A stretch of DNA of 64,000 nucleotides from Perognathus longimembris pacificus (GCF_023159225.1 NC_063176.1:6646963-6710962), one strand, 5' to 3'. Shown: positions 46,820 to 59,544, counted from the first letter of the stretch. Notes: generated by a model not told the origin, from the letters alone. A program made the numbers and translations.

Positions 46820-47056
46820 AAAGATGTTTCACTGAGGGCTGGGAATATGGCCTAGTGGAAAGAGTGCTTGCCTCCTATACATGAAGCTCTCGGTTCAATT
46901 CCCCAGCACCACATATATGGAAAACGGCCAGAAGTGGCGCTGTGGCTCAGGTGGCAGAGTGCTAGCCTTGAGCGGGAAGAAGCCAGGGACAGTGCTCAAG
47001 CCCTGAGTCCAAGCCCCAGGACTGGCCAAAAAAAAATAAAAAGATGTTTCACTGAG
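46820..47056 (+). mobile_element. Dimeric SINE with perfect 17-bp duplication
   Basis: The word aaagatgtttcactgag occurs at 46820-46836 and 47040-47056. The left duplication abuts, base for base, the right duplication of the neighbouring L1 insertion. Confidence 0.97.
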
Positions 47057-47059
47057 TTC

Positions 47060-48360
47060 TCATACTTTACTATGCACTCAGAGTTTCCACAATATTGCAA
47101 TCATTGCAATTGGCATGCATACTGAATTCAAAACATGGCCTTAAAATTGAGTTTTGAGATGAATAAACTAATAAAAAAAATTGACAAACATAAGTTGTAA
47201 ATTTATTTCATAAAGGACAAACAATATGGATAGACAACAAAAGTTCAATTTATACCTACAGAGGCTTTAGGATTCATACTTTCAAACTATAGGCACATTA
47301 CCTCACTCAAGCTACGTAATACTATTAAATCCATTCCCTAAATGCTATGTAAATGAGTCAAATGTCTAGATATCCCTTTGGACATGACTTAAATTATGGT
47401 TGGCTCCATAGCAGTAGGTAACTGATACAATGACTGTACTGGGATACTTTGAAAGCAGTGTTGTTGTAGTAATTCCCACAGTGGAGCGTACGTTTAGGGA
47501 CTGGCTGAAGATGAGACCAGAAAAGGAAATTGCTACTGAAAACGATATAATTGCTTCTTATCTTGAAAACAAATGAAGAAGACTTATGCGGATTGTGGAG
47601 CTGACTGAGAAGGCTCCAAAAGAGAATGGTTTAAAAAAAAAGTGTTGAATGTTTTTACTTACCATCTAGGATCAGGGGTTGCAAGCAAATATCCTAATTT
47701 CAAATTCTACCTAGACAAAACATTTCAACCAAGATCTTTCTAGGTTGGCAAATAAGATTTGTTTTCATGCTCAGCCTCTCCAGATGGCAACTTGTTCTTA
47801 ACGTAAGAAGTGACTTCAGGGCAATGTTTAAATATAGTGTATTGCAATAAAAACTGTCTTCCTGGGTCAAAGATGACACTAAGGATACAAGAGGCCTTGT
47901 TAAGATCTTTGAAAAATTCAAAGCAGTGCTTGTAGAGTTTCCTAGTTAAAAAGTGTTTAATGAGTCCAAGGTTATGTTTTTCACAGCATTTAAATTTCCT
48001 TACAGTAATGATAAGCCTACCCCTGGGACATTTCTGTGGTATCCATGTGTAAAGGAATGGAATACAATTTCTTATATAAAAATACCCACAAATAACTTAA
48101 AGTTGTCAAGATTAAATTAATATATGCATAGAAATATATGTATCGCATTAAAAGTGCTATATACATATAAACACAATAAACATATTGAACATAATATATT
48201 GTATGTACATGTATGTGTGTGCGTGTGTGTGTGTAAGTATGAAAGATACAGACACAATTTCTACTTGGTGGAAGCTTATTGAAAAAAAAAATCTCTTCAA
48301 CTAACAATATACAGTATTTCCTAATGATTGAGGAAGACAAATAACTAAGAGAAACAAATT
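47060..48360. other. Single-copy DNA, no gene seen
   Basis: 47460-47640 has an exon- or repeat-like texture (gggactggctgaagatgag, gtggagctgactgagaagg) that I cannot place. A GT-rich run lies near 48215-48235. Confidence 0.4.
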
Positions 48361-48363
48361 TAT

Positions 48364-48480
48364 GTGTGGTAATACACACCTGTAATCCTAGCTGAACTGG
48401 AGATAGGACAATCACCTTCAGAAGGCAGGCCGGGAAAAAGAGCGAGACCTTATTTCAAAACAAACTGAAAGTATTGCTTT
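48364..48480 (+). mobile_element. B1-like SINE, sense, diverged
   Basis: gtggtaatacacacctgtaatcctagc, then acaatcaccttcagaaggc and gagcgagaccttatttcaaa. The Alu/B1 order is kept, tail short. Confidence 0.7.
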
Positions 48481-48499
48481 TGTAGTTGTTCTTCTTTTT

Positions 48500-48680
48500 A
48501 TCCTGTTTGGTGTAAACCAACTGAACAACTCATGGGGGGAGAGGAAAAGGGGGAGGGGGAGGGGGAATGAGGGAGGAGGTAACAAGCAGTACAAGAAATG
48601 TATCCAATGCCTAATGTATGAAACTGTAACCTCTCTGTACATCACCTTGACAATAAATTTTTTTAAAAATAAAATAATTT
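48500..48680 (+). mobile_element. L1 3'UTR insertion with long G-rich tract
   Basis: Begins near tttatcctgtttggtgtaaacc, has gggggagggggagggggaat-type sequence at 48533-48577, the terminal block and an AT-rich tail. No clear duplication. Confidence 0.92.
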
Positions 48681-48699
48681 TAAAAAAGAAAGACAAAAA

Positions 48700-50870
48700 A
48701 CAAACAAACAAACAAACCTGAAAGTAAAGGGCTTGGGAGCCTGACTCAAGAGGTATTACCTTGAAAGCATTAGGCTCAATTCAACCCCTACTACTGCCAA
48801 AAGAGAAACCAAACAAAATACACAAAACAGAAAAGAGCATAAAGGGTAGGTCTCACAACCTCACATTTCAGGAAGCAGAACAAATCCTTCATCCAGGGAC
48901 TCCAGCAGTCATATTCCTAGTCCTCTACTTCCTTGTATTTTTGAATCAAAGTATCCAGTGTATAAACCGTATTTCTCTTTTAATAAAGACTATTTGGGAG
49001 CAGATTAGCAAGTCTCTTCAGATCAAGATTGGTCACATGGAGAAAAGCCAAATCTGAGGCGCCTCATTTGTGTTCAACTTCATGACAGTTATTGAGATAA
49101 CAGTTCCAAGTTGTCCTGTAAGGGGTCCTGCTGGCAAGCAGTTTCATCATTTGAGATACACTCTCAGAGAAGATTGTGCTTTCTAGGTACCCTGAAGTAA
49201 GTGGGCTTACACCAAGAGCTCCCTGCCTTTGTGCAGGCATAAAAGTAATAGGATAACTAACCGTGGACTCGGAACCTTTCAAACTTAGCTAAACAAAAGC
49301 TTCCACTTTTAAGTTGATTGTCTCAATTGATTTCTTGCAGTTGGGAAAATCTAACAAAGATGATTTATTTCTCCATCTGTGCGTGCTTGGTCCTCAACAA
49401 ATTGGAGTATTTTCTTCTTCCACTGAAATATGATGTATCTTATTTGACACTAAATATAAGATATTTTAATGGCTTGTAAGAAAGCAACTAAATTTCAAAA
49501 GTTCTCTTCTTTGAGAGTGAAAAGAATTCATAGTATGTAAATGTATAAGGTTTGCATAGATAATATAGCATCAAACACAGAGACTTGCACTAAAAAATTG
49601 CAAATTAAATCTTGCTAACTCACCAAAGCAATTATTAAACACAACTCACATAGGGCAAAGGCACCTGAACCTTTCTGAATAGTAAACTAAAATTATGAAA
49701 TTAGAACCTATCCTCAATTTTAGTCTTCTTGAATACATCACTACCTCACTAATCCATATATCAAGGTCAAACTGCATTAACCCACCCATATATCTACTAC
49801 GATCAAAGAGGACCATACACATCCTTGTAGGTCAGTGCTTATAAGTATGCCATTCAGAAACTTTTGTGAAAATCACCCATCACTTGGGTGGAAAAATTTA
49901 CAATTAGCTTTCTGAGTCTAGCAAGGTTAAAAGTCTTTGCCTGCTTAAAAACCTAAAACAATTTCTCTAGTTTTTGCCAGTTATTCTCCTGTACTAAACC
50001 CAACAACAAAATCCTATGTTGAATATTACCAGTACAATTGTTAAGAAAGAACTACATAGTCCTTAATTTGCTAAAGTCCACTGCTCAACAATATGGACAT
50101 AGCAGTTGTATCAATGCTGATTAAGCTCACCGTTTATTTTTTGAGCACAGTTTACCTTAACCAAGTTCAGTTGATCATTTGCTAGTGTTGTCGTCTGTGT
50201 GAAAAAGGTTTTCCCTGGTGGTGGTTGGTTACATAAGCAGCACTAAAAAAACTCATTAGAATGATTAAGAAGATACAATTCAGTTTGTGTTATTTATTCA
50301 TGTGGTTTAATATTAATAATAAATGATGAAGGATGACACTAAAAAACAACTACTCATTTACTCTGAAACATATCTATGGGCTGTCACTTTTCTTCACCTG
50401 AGGAGGTGATAATAAAGAGTCAAAAGGCTTCAGAATTATTCTGATTACAACTGTATCAAACATGATACAGTGACAAAAATCACTCGATTCATGCAATAAA
50501 GTGTATTGCAGGAGTTTCTGAGAGAACAAATAAGTGTATGTGAGTGAATATTCAGAAAGTTAGAACATTTATACAATGGTTAGAGAAGAAAAGGTATATA
50601 TTGAATTAAACCTGCAACAACTTAGAATAATTAGTCATGCCTCTTGAAAGAAATTACATCTTTTCCAAAAACATAGCAAAATAAGTATCCTTCTAGGCCT
50701 GGGGAAAAACAAATGAAAACACCCTAAGACGGAATGAGTTTTACGAAAAGATACATGCAGCTTACACTGAGTTAATGAGGAGGTATGGTCATAATGAGGT
50801 GGGAAGACTAACAAGATCTCCTAGGTAAAGATTACACTAAATGGGCTAAGGATGATTTTGGAGGCAATAA
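48700..50870. other. Single-copy DNA, no gene seen
   Basis: A 98-codon plus-strand frame (48761-49057) and smaller ones carry no recognisable domain. Confidence 0.45.
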
Positions 50871-50872
50871 GT

Positions 50873-51143
50873 CAGAAGAAGGCTTTTGTTTTTGTTTTTT
50901 GGGTTTTTTGGGTTTTTTTTTTTTTTTTGCCAGTCCTGGGCTTGAACTCAGGGCCTGAGCACTGTCCCTGGCTTCTTTTTGCTCAAGGCTAACACTCTGC
51001 CACTTGAGCCACAGTGCCACTTCCGGCTTTTTTCTATATATGTGGTGCTGAAGAATCGAACCCAGGGCTTCGAGGATACGAGGATATGAGGCAAGCACTT
51101 TTACCACTAGGCCATATTCCCAGACCCCAGAAGAAGGCTTTTG
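50873..51143 (-). mobile_element. Dimeric SINE, antisense, with perfect 16-bp duplication
   Basis: cagaagaaggcttttg at 50873-50888 and 51128-51143. The A tail (as T/G-rich run 50889-50929) is long and interrupted by GGG, and the left monomer carries a small internal duplication (gaggatacgaggatatgagg). Confidence 0.96.
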
Positions 51144-51351
51144 GTTGCAATATTTGAAATCACCTTTATATTATGAAAGGATGCTCTACATTGTCTCTGC
51201 ACGGTTGTGGAGAAGACAAATGAAATCAGTTGCAGAAGGCTAAGAAATAGTTGGCATCAAATATGATGATGGGTTAATAGTACTGGGGAAACGATGATGG
51301 AATTTGATTCTGGATTGAATACAGAGATGAGGGAAAAAAGTAAAAAGGGAT

Positions 51352-51589
51352 AACAATAGTAGATGGGGGGCTGGGAATATGGCCTAGTAGCAAGAGTACT
51401 CGCCTCGTATACATGAAACCCTGGGTTCAATTCCTCAGCACCACATATATAGAAAAAAGCTGGAAGTGGCCCTGTGACTCAAGGGGTAGAGTCGTAGCCT
51501 TGAGCAAAAAGAAGCCAGGGACAGTGCTCAGGCCCTGATTTCAAGCCCCAGAACTGGAAAAAAAAAAAAAAAAAAACAATACTAGATGG
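51352..51589 (+). mobile_element. Dimeric SINE with 15-bp duplication
   Basis: aacaatagtagatgg (51352-51366) and aacaatactagatgg (51575-51589). The right-monomer A box is altered (tgactcaaggggtagag). Confidence 0.95.
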
Positions 51590-51965
51590 TGTTACTAACC
51601 AATGTGGAAATGCTCACAATACAATGTACTAAAACAGAGAAATAGATTATATGGTTTGTGAGATGCTATATAAATCTCCAAAGTTACACTTGGTTAAATG
51701 AGCATGGGGACCACTGTACATACAGTAAGTTCAGGAGTGAAGAGTGCTAGAATTTTGTTTCATAGCCTATGGAGAGAAAATGAAGAAAGTATGTCTAAAT
51801 CGTCCACTAACTAAATAAGCAGAGCCAGAAACTAATATTTAATAGGAGGAGAAAAAGCAGAGAGGTGAGACTCAAAAGAGAATCGTTTTATTTCAGAATG
51901 AGGAATGAAGTGATACTCAATGTGTGGAAGGCTTTGAAAAGTGAAGAACAACGGTACATGCACAT
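51590..51965. other. Single-copy DNA, no gene seen
   Basis: Nothing recognised. Confidence 0.5.
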
Positions 51966-51970
51966 CCACA

Positions 51971-52674
51971 GACTTTTATTTTCTTTTTTTTCTCTTCTTT
52001 ATTGTCACAGTGAAGTACAGAGGGGTTACAGTTTCATATGTAAGGCAGTGAGTACATTTCTTATCCAACTTGTTACTGCCTCCCTCGTTTTCCCTCATCT
52101 CCACCCTCCCCCAATTTCCTCCCTCCCCCCCTCATGAGTTGTATGGCTGGTTTACACCAGTTGATTTTGTGTCGCTATTGCTATGGTTTGCCTTTTTATC
52201 CTTTTGTCTCTCAGTTTTGGTATTCCCTTTCCCTTCCCTAGTTCCAATATACATCTATACAGTATCTGGGGTACTAAGATCAGTTACAGTAATAGCAGGA
52301 ATAAAACCACAGGGAAGGGAATACAAGAGGGAAAAAAAGTACAGTTTCACATGGTATGTTGAAATTAATTACAACAATGATACACCACTTATGTCCATAA
52401 CATGGAGTTCTTTTCACTAAGCATTATCTTATGTGTTCATAAGGGCATAGCTATTGAGCTACGGTGATCTTCTGCTAGGACTAGCCTAAACATGTACTAA
52501 TTATTCCCTATGAGGGAAACCATAGACTCCATGTTTTTTTGGGTCTGGCTCACTTCACTTGGTGTGATTTATTCCAAGTCCTTCCATTTCCTTACAAATG
52601 GGGCAATGTCATTCTTTCTGATAGAGGCATAGAATTCCATCGTGTATATGTACCAGTTGACTTTTATTTTCTTT
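51971..52674 (-). mobile_element. 5'-truncated L1 (672 bp), antisense, 16-bp duplication
   Basis: 51987-52658 lies between gacttttattttcttt copies (51971-51986 and 52659-52674). From the tail it covers the terminal block, the C-rich tract (52090-52131), the upstream 3'UTR and the ORF2 end (ttccatttccttacaaatgg, gataga­ggcatagaattcc-type text). It makes a good comparison with 26057-26705, which stops at nearly the same ORF2 point. Confidence 0.95.
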
Positions 52675-52679
52675 CTCCT

Positions 52680-53030
52680 CCCACTTCAATATAGAATTTA
52701 GGGGCCCTCCTTTAGAAACTACAATTGAAAACATAGGCAGAAAAACCCATATGACTCAGATAATTCCTATGCAAGTATTACAAAGATATATACCATATAA
52801 TCAATGAGATTATTTAGGTAGGTAAAAGGATTATCTTTTGCTGTGCTTAGAATGAACTGTGAGAAACAATAGGAGAACAAACCAATTAAAGCTGAAAATC
52901 TTTTTATAGTCCACATGTGCTGGCAGTTCTAAACTAAATAAAAGGTAAAATATTCCTTTATGCAATTGGTACATCTACTATAAGTTCTGCATAATGCATA
53001 TACATACACACACAAAGACACACATATGTA
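52680..53030. other. Single-copy AT-rich DNA, no gene seen
   Basis: Nothing recognised. Confidence 0.5.
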
Positions 53031-53038
53031 TATTATAG

Positions 53039-53271
53039 GTATATTTAATTTTTTTTTTTTTTTGGCCAGTCCTGGGTCTTGGACTCAGGGCCTGAGCACT
53101 GTCCCTGGCTTCTTTTTGCTCAAGGCTAGCACTCTGCCACTTGAGTCACAGCACCACTTCCGGCCATTTTCTATATATGTGGTGCTGGGGAATCGAACCC
53201 AGGGCTTCATGTATACGGGGCAAGCACTCTTGCCACTAGACCATATCCCCAGCCCGGTATATTTAATTTTT
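53039..53271 (-). mobile_element. Dimeric SINE, antisense, first of a trio
   Basis: ggtatatttaattttt at 53039-53054 (running into the tail) and 53256-53271. Confidence 0.94.
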
Positions 53272-53294
53272 AATTTAAATTTTAACTATATAGG

Positions 53295-53519
53295 TATATT
53301 TACTTTTTTTTTTTTTTTTGCCAGTCCTGGTCCTTGGACTCGGCCTGAGCACTGTCCCTGGCTTCCTTTTGCTCAAGGCTAGCACTCTGTCACTTGAGCT
53401 ACAGCGCCACTTCTGGCCATTTTCTATATATGTGGTACTTGGGAATCGAACCCAGAGCTTCATGTATACGAAGCAAGCACTCTTGCCACTAGGCCATATT
53501 CCCAGCCCTATATTTACTT
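53295..53519 (-). mobile_element. Dimeric SINE, antisense, second of a trio
   Basis: tatatttactt at 53295-53305 and 53509-53519. A small deletion in the right monomer (ggactcggcctgag). Confidence 0.94.
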
Positions 53520-53556
53520 CTTAACTTGGTACATCTTTATATTTTTTTTCTTTTAT

Positions 53557-53566
53557 TAGATGTATT

Positions 53567-53605
<39 letters not shown>

Positions 53606-53808
53606 GCCAGTCCTGGGTCTTGGACTCAGGGCCTGAGCACTGTCCCTGGCTTCTTCCCGCTCAAGGCTAGCACTCTACCACTTGAGCCACAGCGCCGCTT
53701 CTGGACGTTTTCTGTATATGTGGTGCTGGGTAATCGAACCTAGGGCCTCGTGTATCCGAGGCAGGCACTCTTGCCACTAGGCTATATCCCCAGCCCCTAG
53801 ATGTATTT
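53557..53808 (-). mobile_element. Dimeric SINE, antisense, third of a trio, very long A tail
   Basis: tagatgtattt at 53557-53567 and 53798-53808. About 35 uninterrupted T precede it. It has the cttcccgctcaag variant. Confidence 0.94.
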
Positions 53809-53809
53809 T

Positions 53810-54070
53810 TAAGGAAATTCAGATGGAGAACTGACAAGTTTGCAAAGTGTCCTCAGGATACATGAACCTAAAAGCATACATTCTTTCAGAATCTGTATGA
53901 AAATTTGAAATTTGGACTTATTGTGCAAGGAAAGGATGTCACTAACTTTTAAGTGCCGTGAATTGTGCATATTAAATTGTGAACCTAGAATAAACACTAA
54001 TGACATGGACACTGTAAAGAACAAAAGAAAATCAATGTGAGCTAATTATTGTCATTCATTAGTGGTGATC
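53810..54070. other. Single-copy AT-rich DNA, no gene seen
   Basis: Nothing recognised. Confidence 0.5.
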
Positions 54071-54082
54071 ATTTAGAGATTG

Positions 54083-54292
54083 AGTTTATGGGACTAGGAA
54101 GGTGACTTTGTGGAAGAGTGCTTGCCTAGCATGCATGAAGTCCTGGGTTCGATTCCTCAGCACCACATATACAAAAAATGGCCAGAAGTGGTGCTGTGGC
54201 TCAAGTGGTAAAGTGCTAGCCTTGAGCAAAAGCAGCTCAGGGACAGTGCCCAGGCCCTGAGTTCAAGACCCAGTACTGGCAAAAAAAAAAAA
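54083..54292 (+). mobile_element. Older dimeric SINE, sense
   Basis: Diverged start (ggactaggaaggtgac), leftover tagcatgcatgaag in the left monomer, and a right monomer ending cctgagttcaagacccag, which keeps a better tRNA-like B box than the younger copies. No clear duplication. Confidence 0.9.
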
Positions 54293-54451
54293 GGACAAAG
54301 TTTTAGTTCATGTTTAATTATTGTTCACTTCCTTTTCTTCTTATAAAACAATATTTCTATAAATGTCTAACTACAGAGATATTTGAACATTACTATAACT
54401 AATACAGAATAAAGAGATTTGCAATTCTTTGGCTAAAAGAATTACCATTTC

Positions 54452-54602
54452 TAAAATTGACCATGAGGGGGGTGGGGGGAGTTGGGGAGGAGGTAACAAA
54501 CAGTACAAGAAATGTATCCAATGCCTAACATATGAAACTGTAACCTCTCTGTACATCACTTTCACAATAAATTTTAAAAAATAAAAATAAAATTGATCAT
54601 GA
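54452..54602 (+). mobile_element. 121-bp L1 3' end with 15-bp duplication
   Basis: taaaattgaccatga (54452-54466) and taaaattgatcatga (54588-54602) flank the G-rich end and terminal block. Confidence 0.93.
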
Positions 54603-54609
54603 AATGAAA

Positions 54610-56580
54610 TACTCATGAATATTGTCAAACTTACCTTGATAGACAAGACTTTCTAAACTAGCTACACATTTGTTTAGTCATGTATGTACCTTCATTAAAC
54701 TTAAAAAACAAAAACAATATTATTTGATTAACTATGAAACACACTAGACTGAAAAATGTAGGAACACTATGTGTTGAATATAACTATTCAGAGATAATTT
54801 TATTAACATTATGGACATATTTCTAAAAATTATTCCTCAAACACAGAAACAACAGTCATAAATCATTAGTATGACAAAGCAAAATATTCACGTATAAATT
54901 TAAATTTCCCTGTATTGAAACAGATAGCAATTGAAAAATATTGTTTACACATTTTAAATTATTGTTATAAAACAAATTTTACTCTCATTTACATTCACTC
55001 ACTGTAATTATTATGCAAAATTAATAACCATACACTTTCATTGCCAGAGTTTCTTTTCTGGCCATTATCATTCATTTTATTTCATGATTATTACCAAGAA
55101 TAATTTTTCCATACAGAGAAGTCTGTGTGGGAAAAAAAAAAGTCTGCTCCAGGTGTCAAATATGCTAAATACACCACTGATGATAACTCCTTTGGGGTCA
55201 GAGAGAAGATTCAGGTTTCTAATCAAAGACAAAATAAGTTCATGCACATGAAAGTAAAATTGTGTCCTCATTTCCATTGTCAGGGACTGTAATATGAAGA
55301 ATTATTAGAATAAAAAGGAATCATTTTGATGGTATTCACATTTTTTGGAGACTACTTGGAAGAAAGGAGAATTAAGTTTAGCCATTACATGCCCTTTCAA
55401 GCTGACTCAAATTATGTAAATAAAGGTATATTTTTATTAGGCAAGACGTGTTGTAATAAAAAAAATCAGAAAGAGCAACAATGAGAAAATACATGTAGAA
55501 GTAACTAATAATAATAGATCTCTCTATAAAAAATGATAAATAGCACTGTGACTTTTTTCAACACACAACTTCAGTCATTTTAACTATCAAACGTAGCAAA
55601 CAGTTTAGGACAGATATTTTGGAGGAAAGTCATATTTAGTGCCATGGTGAGCAAATGGATTTTAATGAAGTAAAAATTGGAAACAGAACTTTGGAGTTGA
55701 ATCACCTGCTCTGAAGGTGACGGTAAGAATTCCACTTGAAGGTAAGGATTTCATTTCCCCGATTGTAGGAGGGCACACCATACAGCTGTCCTTCTCCCTT
55801 CCCAAAGCCCCAAGCGAAGACAAGCGCCCTGCTAAACGTCACAATGACTGTCATCAATCCATAGTCAATAAATACATTTTGACCCGGGATGAGGTCTTCC
55901 CAGCCTGGGTTCAATGCACAGTCCTCTGAGAGACAGGATCACAGCCAGTGGATACCCCAAAGCCACCTTTCAAATTTCCCAGCAGCCTGACTCCTCCCTT
56001 GCGCAGGCCTGCTTGAGTCTCTGTGCCTTCCACAGCTTGTGATTCCAAACACATTCAGATCAGGCTCTGAGGAAACAAACTATGGCACGTACCAAGAACC
56101 CACAGACCTAGTCAAAACGTTTCCTGAAATTGTCTCCATGATCTGGTTTTACTGAAGTAAAATATTTACTAACAGTAAGTACTATTACACTGATAAGTGA
56201 TAATACTCGTGGTTTACATAATTTTCATGTACCATTATGAAAATTGTTTTGTTTTGTATGATTTTGACCGTTCTAATCCAAACTAATGTTCGGATCACTA
56301 TTTCACACGTAATTACTTCTAGAGTTTTCATTATAAGAAGAAAAAGGTATCTATTTTTTAAGCTACAACATAATTTCTTATGTATTATCTTAATGCCCGC
56401 TCAGAATGTAGATCAGTTAAAGTCTTCATATCAGTGTGAAGGTTTCAGTGGAAAAAGTTATGGAAGTTGAACTGCAGGGTACAAGATATAGATAAAGATG
56501 GTGATGAACCTATGTCCAGAGAGAATAGTGGTTTTTAATTTTATACCCATTTGAAAGTTGGTAGGGATTTGACTTTTAAA
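54610..56580. other. Single-copy DNA; a GC-richer unplaced patch at 55690-56110
   Basis: Mostly AT-rich. 55690-56110 has a sharply different texture (cccttcccaaagccccaagcg, ctgactcctcccttgcgcagg) with 70-codon frames on both strands. It may be an old LTR, DNA transposon or conserved non-coding element. Confidence 0.4.
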
Positions 56581-56584
56581 AATA

Positions 56585-57365
56585 ACCGTATTTTGTTGTA
56601 AAAGTGTTGCACAGAGGGGTAACAGTTACCTAAGTAATGAGTATGTTTATTGGTGAACATTGTTACTCCTTCCCTTGTGTTTCTCCCATTTCCCTTCCCC
56701 CCCAGCCCCCTCCCAACCAGATTGTAGAGTTAATTTCCAATTTATTATCCTGTGAGTATCACTATTGCCTTGGTTCACCCTTTGTTCTTTGTTTTACCAT
56801 TTTGTAACTTCCTTTCCCTTCTCCAAATCAAATAAACTTATATACATGACACAGGGTACCAGAATCAAACACAGAGACTGCAAGGATAAACCAAAGGGTA
56901 AAAGAAAAAAAAAGGAAGAATTTCATACAGTACATTATAAATGACATCAACAACAGCAATGACCCAAAAACCCCTCTTGTTTCCATATCTTGGACTTCAT
57001 TTTAATTAGCATTATTTTATATTCTCATATAAACATAGCTATTGAGCTATTATGATCCTCTGCTAGGACTATTTATACTAACTGTTACAAATGAGGGAAA
57101 ACATGAGCCTGTGTTTCTTTGGGTCTGGCTTAATTCACTTAATGTAATTTTTTCCAAGTCTTTCCATTTCCTTCCGAGTGGGACGATGCCATTCTTCCTG
57201 ATGGAAGCACAGAATTCCATTGTGTGTATATACCACCTTTTCTTGATCCACTCACCACTGAGGGGCATAGGCGTAATACCCTAAGGATCACAACCAAGGC
57301 CACACTAAAGCTACCAGCACAACTATGTTGACTGCAGCATTGTTTACCACAGCTAAGATATTGAA
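56585..57365 (-). mobile_element. Older 5'-truncated L1, antisense
   Basis: Antisense terminal block (gttgcacagaggggtaacag), C-rich tract (56695-56715), then ORF2 end text with stops (ttccatttccttccgagtgg, gcattgtttaccacagctaag). More diverged than the 26-kb and 52-kb copies. Confidence 0.85.
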
Positions 57366-57394
57366 TTGTTGTTATTGACATTGTTATTTGTTTT

Positions 57395-57510
57395 TACTTA
57401 ACTTGTTTATGCTTAGGATAATGTCACTCTATTACCCAGACTAGTCTTGAGCTTTCCACCTTTCCCTTCCCACAGTGCTGGGACTACATGCTACCAAACT
57501 CAGATTCTTT
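57395..57510 (-). mobile_element. B1-like SINE, antisense, old
   Basis: aatgtcactctattacccag, actagtcttgagctttccac and cacagtgctgggactacatgc follow antisense B1/Alu wording. Confidence 0.65.
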
Positions 57511-57514
57511 CTTT

Positions 57515-59025
57515 AAAAAAATAACAAATTCATTCATATTTTAAGTGTATACTAAAAAGCAAATGTGGAAGGAAATTTAAAAGAAGACAGAAAAAAGTAA
57601 AAACTCAAATAATCATTTAAGATTGCCTAATTTAATTTTGATAAATGTACTTATTCCTGACATGATTTATATTTTGATAATCATATTGGAAGGATTGACT
57701 GATTATGCAATAGGCTTTGCCTGGTCATGGTTTGAATTATGATTTTATAGCTTGTGGTGTTCATTGTCAAATAACCATAAGCTGTTGGTTTTACTCTCTG
57801 ATGTATTGAATCAATTTGACTCATTCATTTGTACCCTATATTTCATCTTTTGCTATTACTTGTCTTCGTAACCTTCAAATGGAAGTAAGTAGAATTCTTT
57901 TGTAACTCTGGGTTATCATTTTTGCAAATTGGATGTGTAATAAAATACAGATAAACTCATAAATACATATGATGAATGTGCTGTCTTGATCAGAAAGAAA
58001 AAAATAGTAATTTCACAAGTAGCAATGTAGAAAGGGTCATAATCAGGAAGATATGATGAGCATAGCTTCTAGATGAAGGCAGTCCAAAAGAATTAGCCTT
58101 ACATCATCTGTGACATCAATTGAAAATGAGTATGAGATTATATTGTTCACAAAGGTTAACATATTAGCAATGAATAAGGACTTAGGATTACTAAAGAAAC
58201 TAAGGGAAATACCAGGATGAAAACGGGTTCCTGACATAAACCAGCTGCATAAGATCTTGTCACGTATGTGATTCATGAGGCACACTTGTAAAGATACAGG
58301 GCTTCTTATCACAGGTGAGGAGATTTCTGGAAGAATCTTGAGCGCATGGACTGGGGAAGCTGAGACAATAAATCTGCAGTCCATCATGTTGATATGTGTC
58401 CAAGGACCAAGTTTGTCCGGATGTCCAACATGACAGAGATGGGCAGGCAACACATTGAGTTGTGGTTGTCTTGTAAACGTAAGAGAAAGCAGACCTCAGA
58501 ACTAGCTATTGACGGCAGTAGCCTTCCAATAGGAGAAATAGGCAAAGCTGGCTGACTGTCAGAACTGACTGCCCTCGGCACCCTGAAGCTCTGCCTTGGC
58601 TTCTGGAGAGGGCTGAGTCTCCTATGCACACAACAGAGCTGCAGCCATAAACATCTGTCAGACCAAAACAGCTCCCTGTCTCTGCTGCATGACCTAGTCC
58701 AGGACCTGGAAAACATTTCCCTTTTACACCCTGTGAACATTAGTATGTTTCTTCTATAGAAGATGTCATACGGGGGAAGATTAACTTCCCTGACATACAG
58801 TACCCCAGAGCTTGAGAAAGAAGAAAAAGAGGGGAGGGAGGAGTTGAATGAACTTCTACCTCATTCAATGAAGAAGATAAAACAAAAATCATTGCAGGAT
58901 GTACAGATGTGAAAACTCACAAATTTTGGAATCATGAGCGGGATTGTGTGCATCTGTGTATGATATATATGTATATACATATGTGTGTGTATGTATGTGT
59001 GTATATGTATATATATATACATATA
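57515..59025. other. Single-copy DNA; unplaced mixed-composition block 58260-58740
   Basis: The minus strand has two overlapping frames of 118 and 136 codons (58384-58740, 58043-58453), the longest non-L1 frames in this part. They show no domain that I recognise and could be an LTR relic or chance. Confidence 0.4.
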
Positions 59026-59030
59026 TATAC
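58959..59030. repeat. (TA)n/(TG)n simple repeat
   Basis: Alternating pyrimidine-purine over about 70 bp. Confidence 0.9.
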
Positions 59031-59115
59031 TATTGTTAAGTACTGTACAGAGGGGTTACCATTTCGTAAGTCAGGTAATGAGCACAATTCTTTTTGGACA
59101 ATATCACCCTCCAGG
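59031..59115 (-). mobile_element. Short L1 3' end, antisense, diverged
   Basis: gtactgtacagaggggttacc, gtcaggtaatgagcacaatt and tttttggacaatatcaccctcc follow the antisense terminal block. Confidence 0.7.
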
Positions 59116-59119
59116 AAAC

Positions 59120-59540
59120 ATTTTTTATATGTTCTACAAATGAATGAATATTGCAAACAATCTCTGCCAAAATAGAAACAATTATGTAACAAAAGAGGGG
59201 ATCTAGATAGTGAATACGTAGATGAACAAAAATTTTATCTCAAAACAATTTTCACTTGTACTCTGTAACTGTACACACATTTTTAGAGCTTTGGTTATTT
59301 TTCTTTATTTGATGGATAAAACTATTAATGTGCTTCATCTGGCTATAGGAAAAATCATATGCCTTATGTAAAAATAACCACTGAAAATTGCAAAATATCT
59401 GTTAAATATGATCTAAATTTTCTCCATCATTTTAGTTTTTGTAGTTCTTGTAGCTAGTAACATTTTTAAAATGTGAATGTGTCTTACAAATGAGTTTAAT
59501 CAGTTTATTAGGAGAATAAAACTAACAACTCTAGATATGG
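59120..59540. other. Single-copy AT-rich DNA, no gene seen
   Basis: Nothing recognised. Confidence 0.5.
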
Positions 59541-59544
59541 ATAG

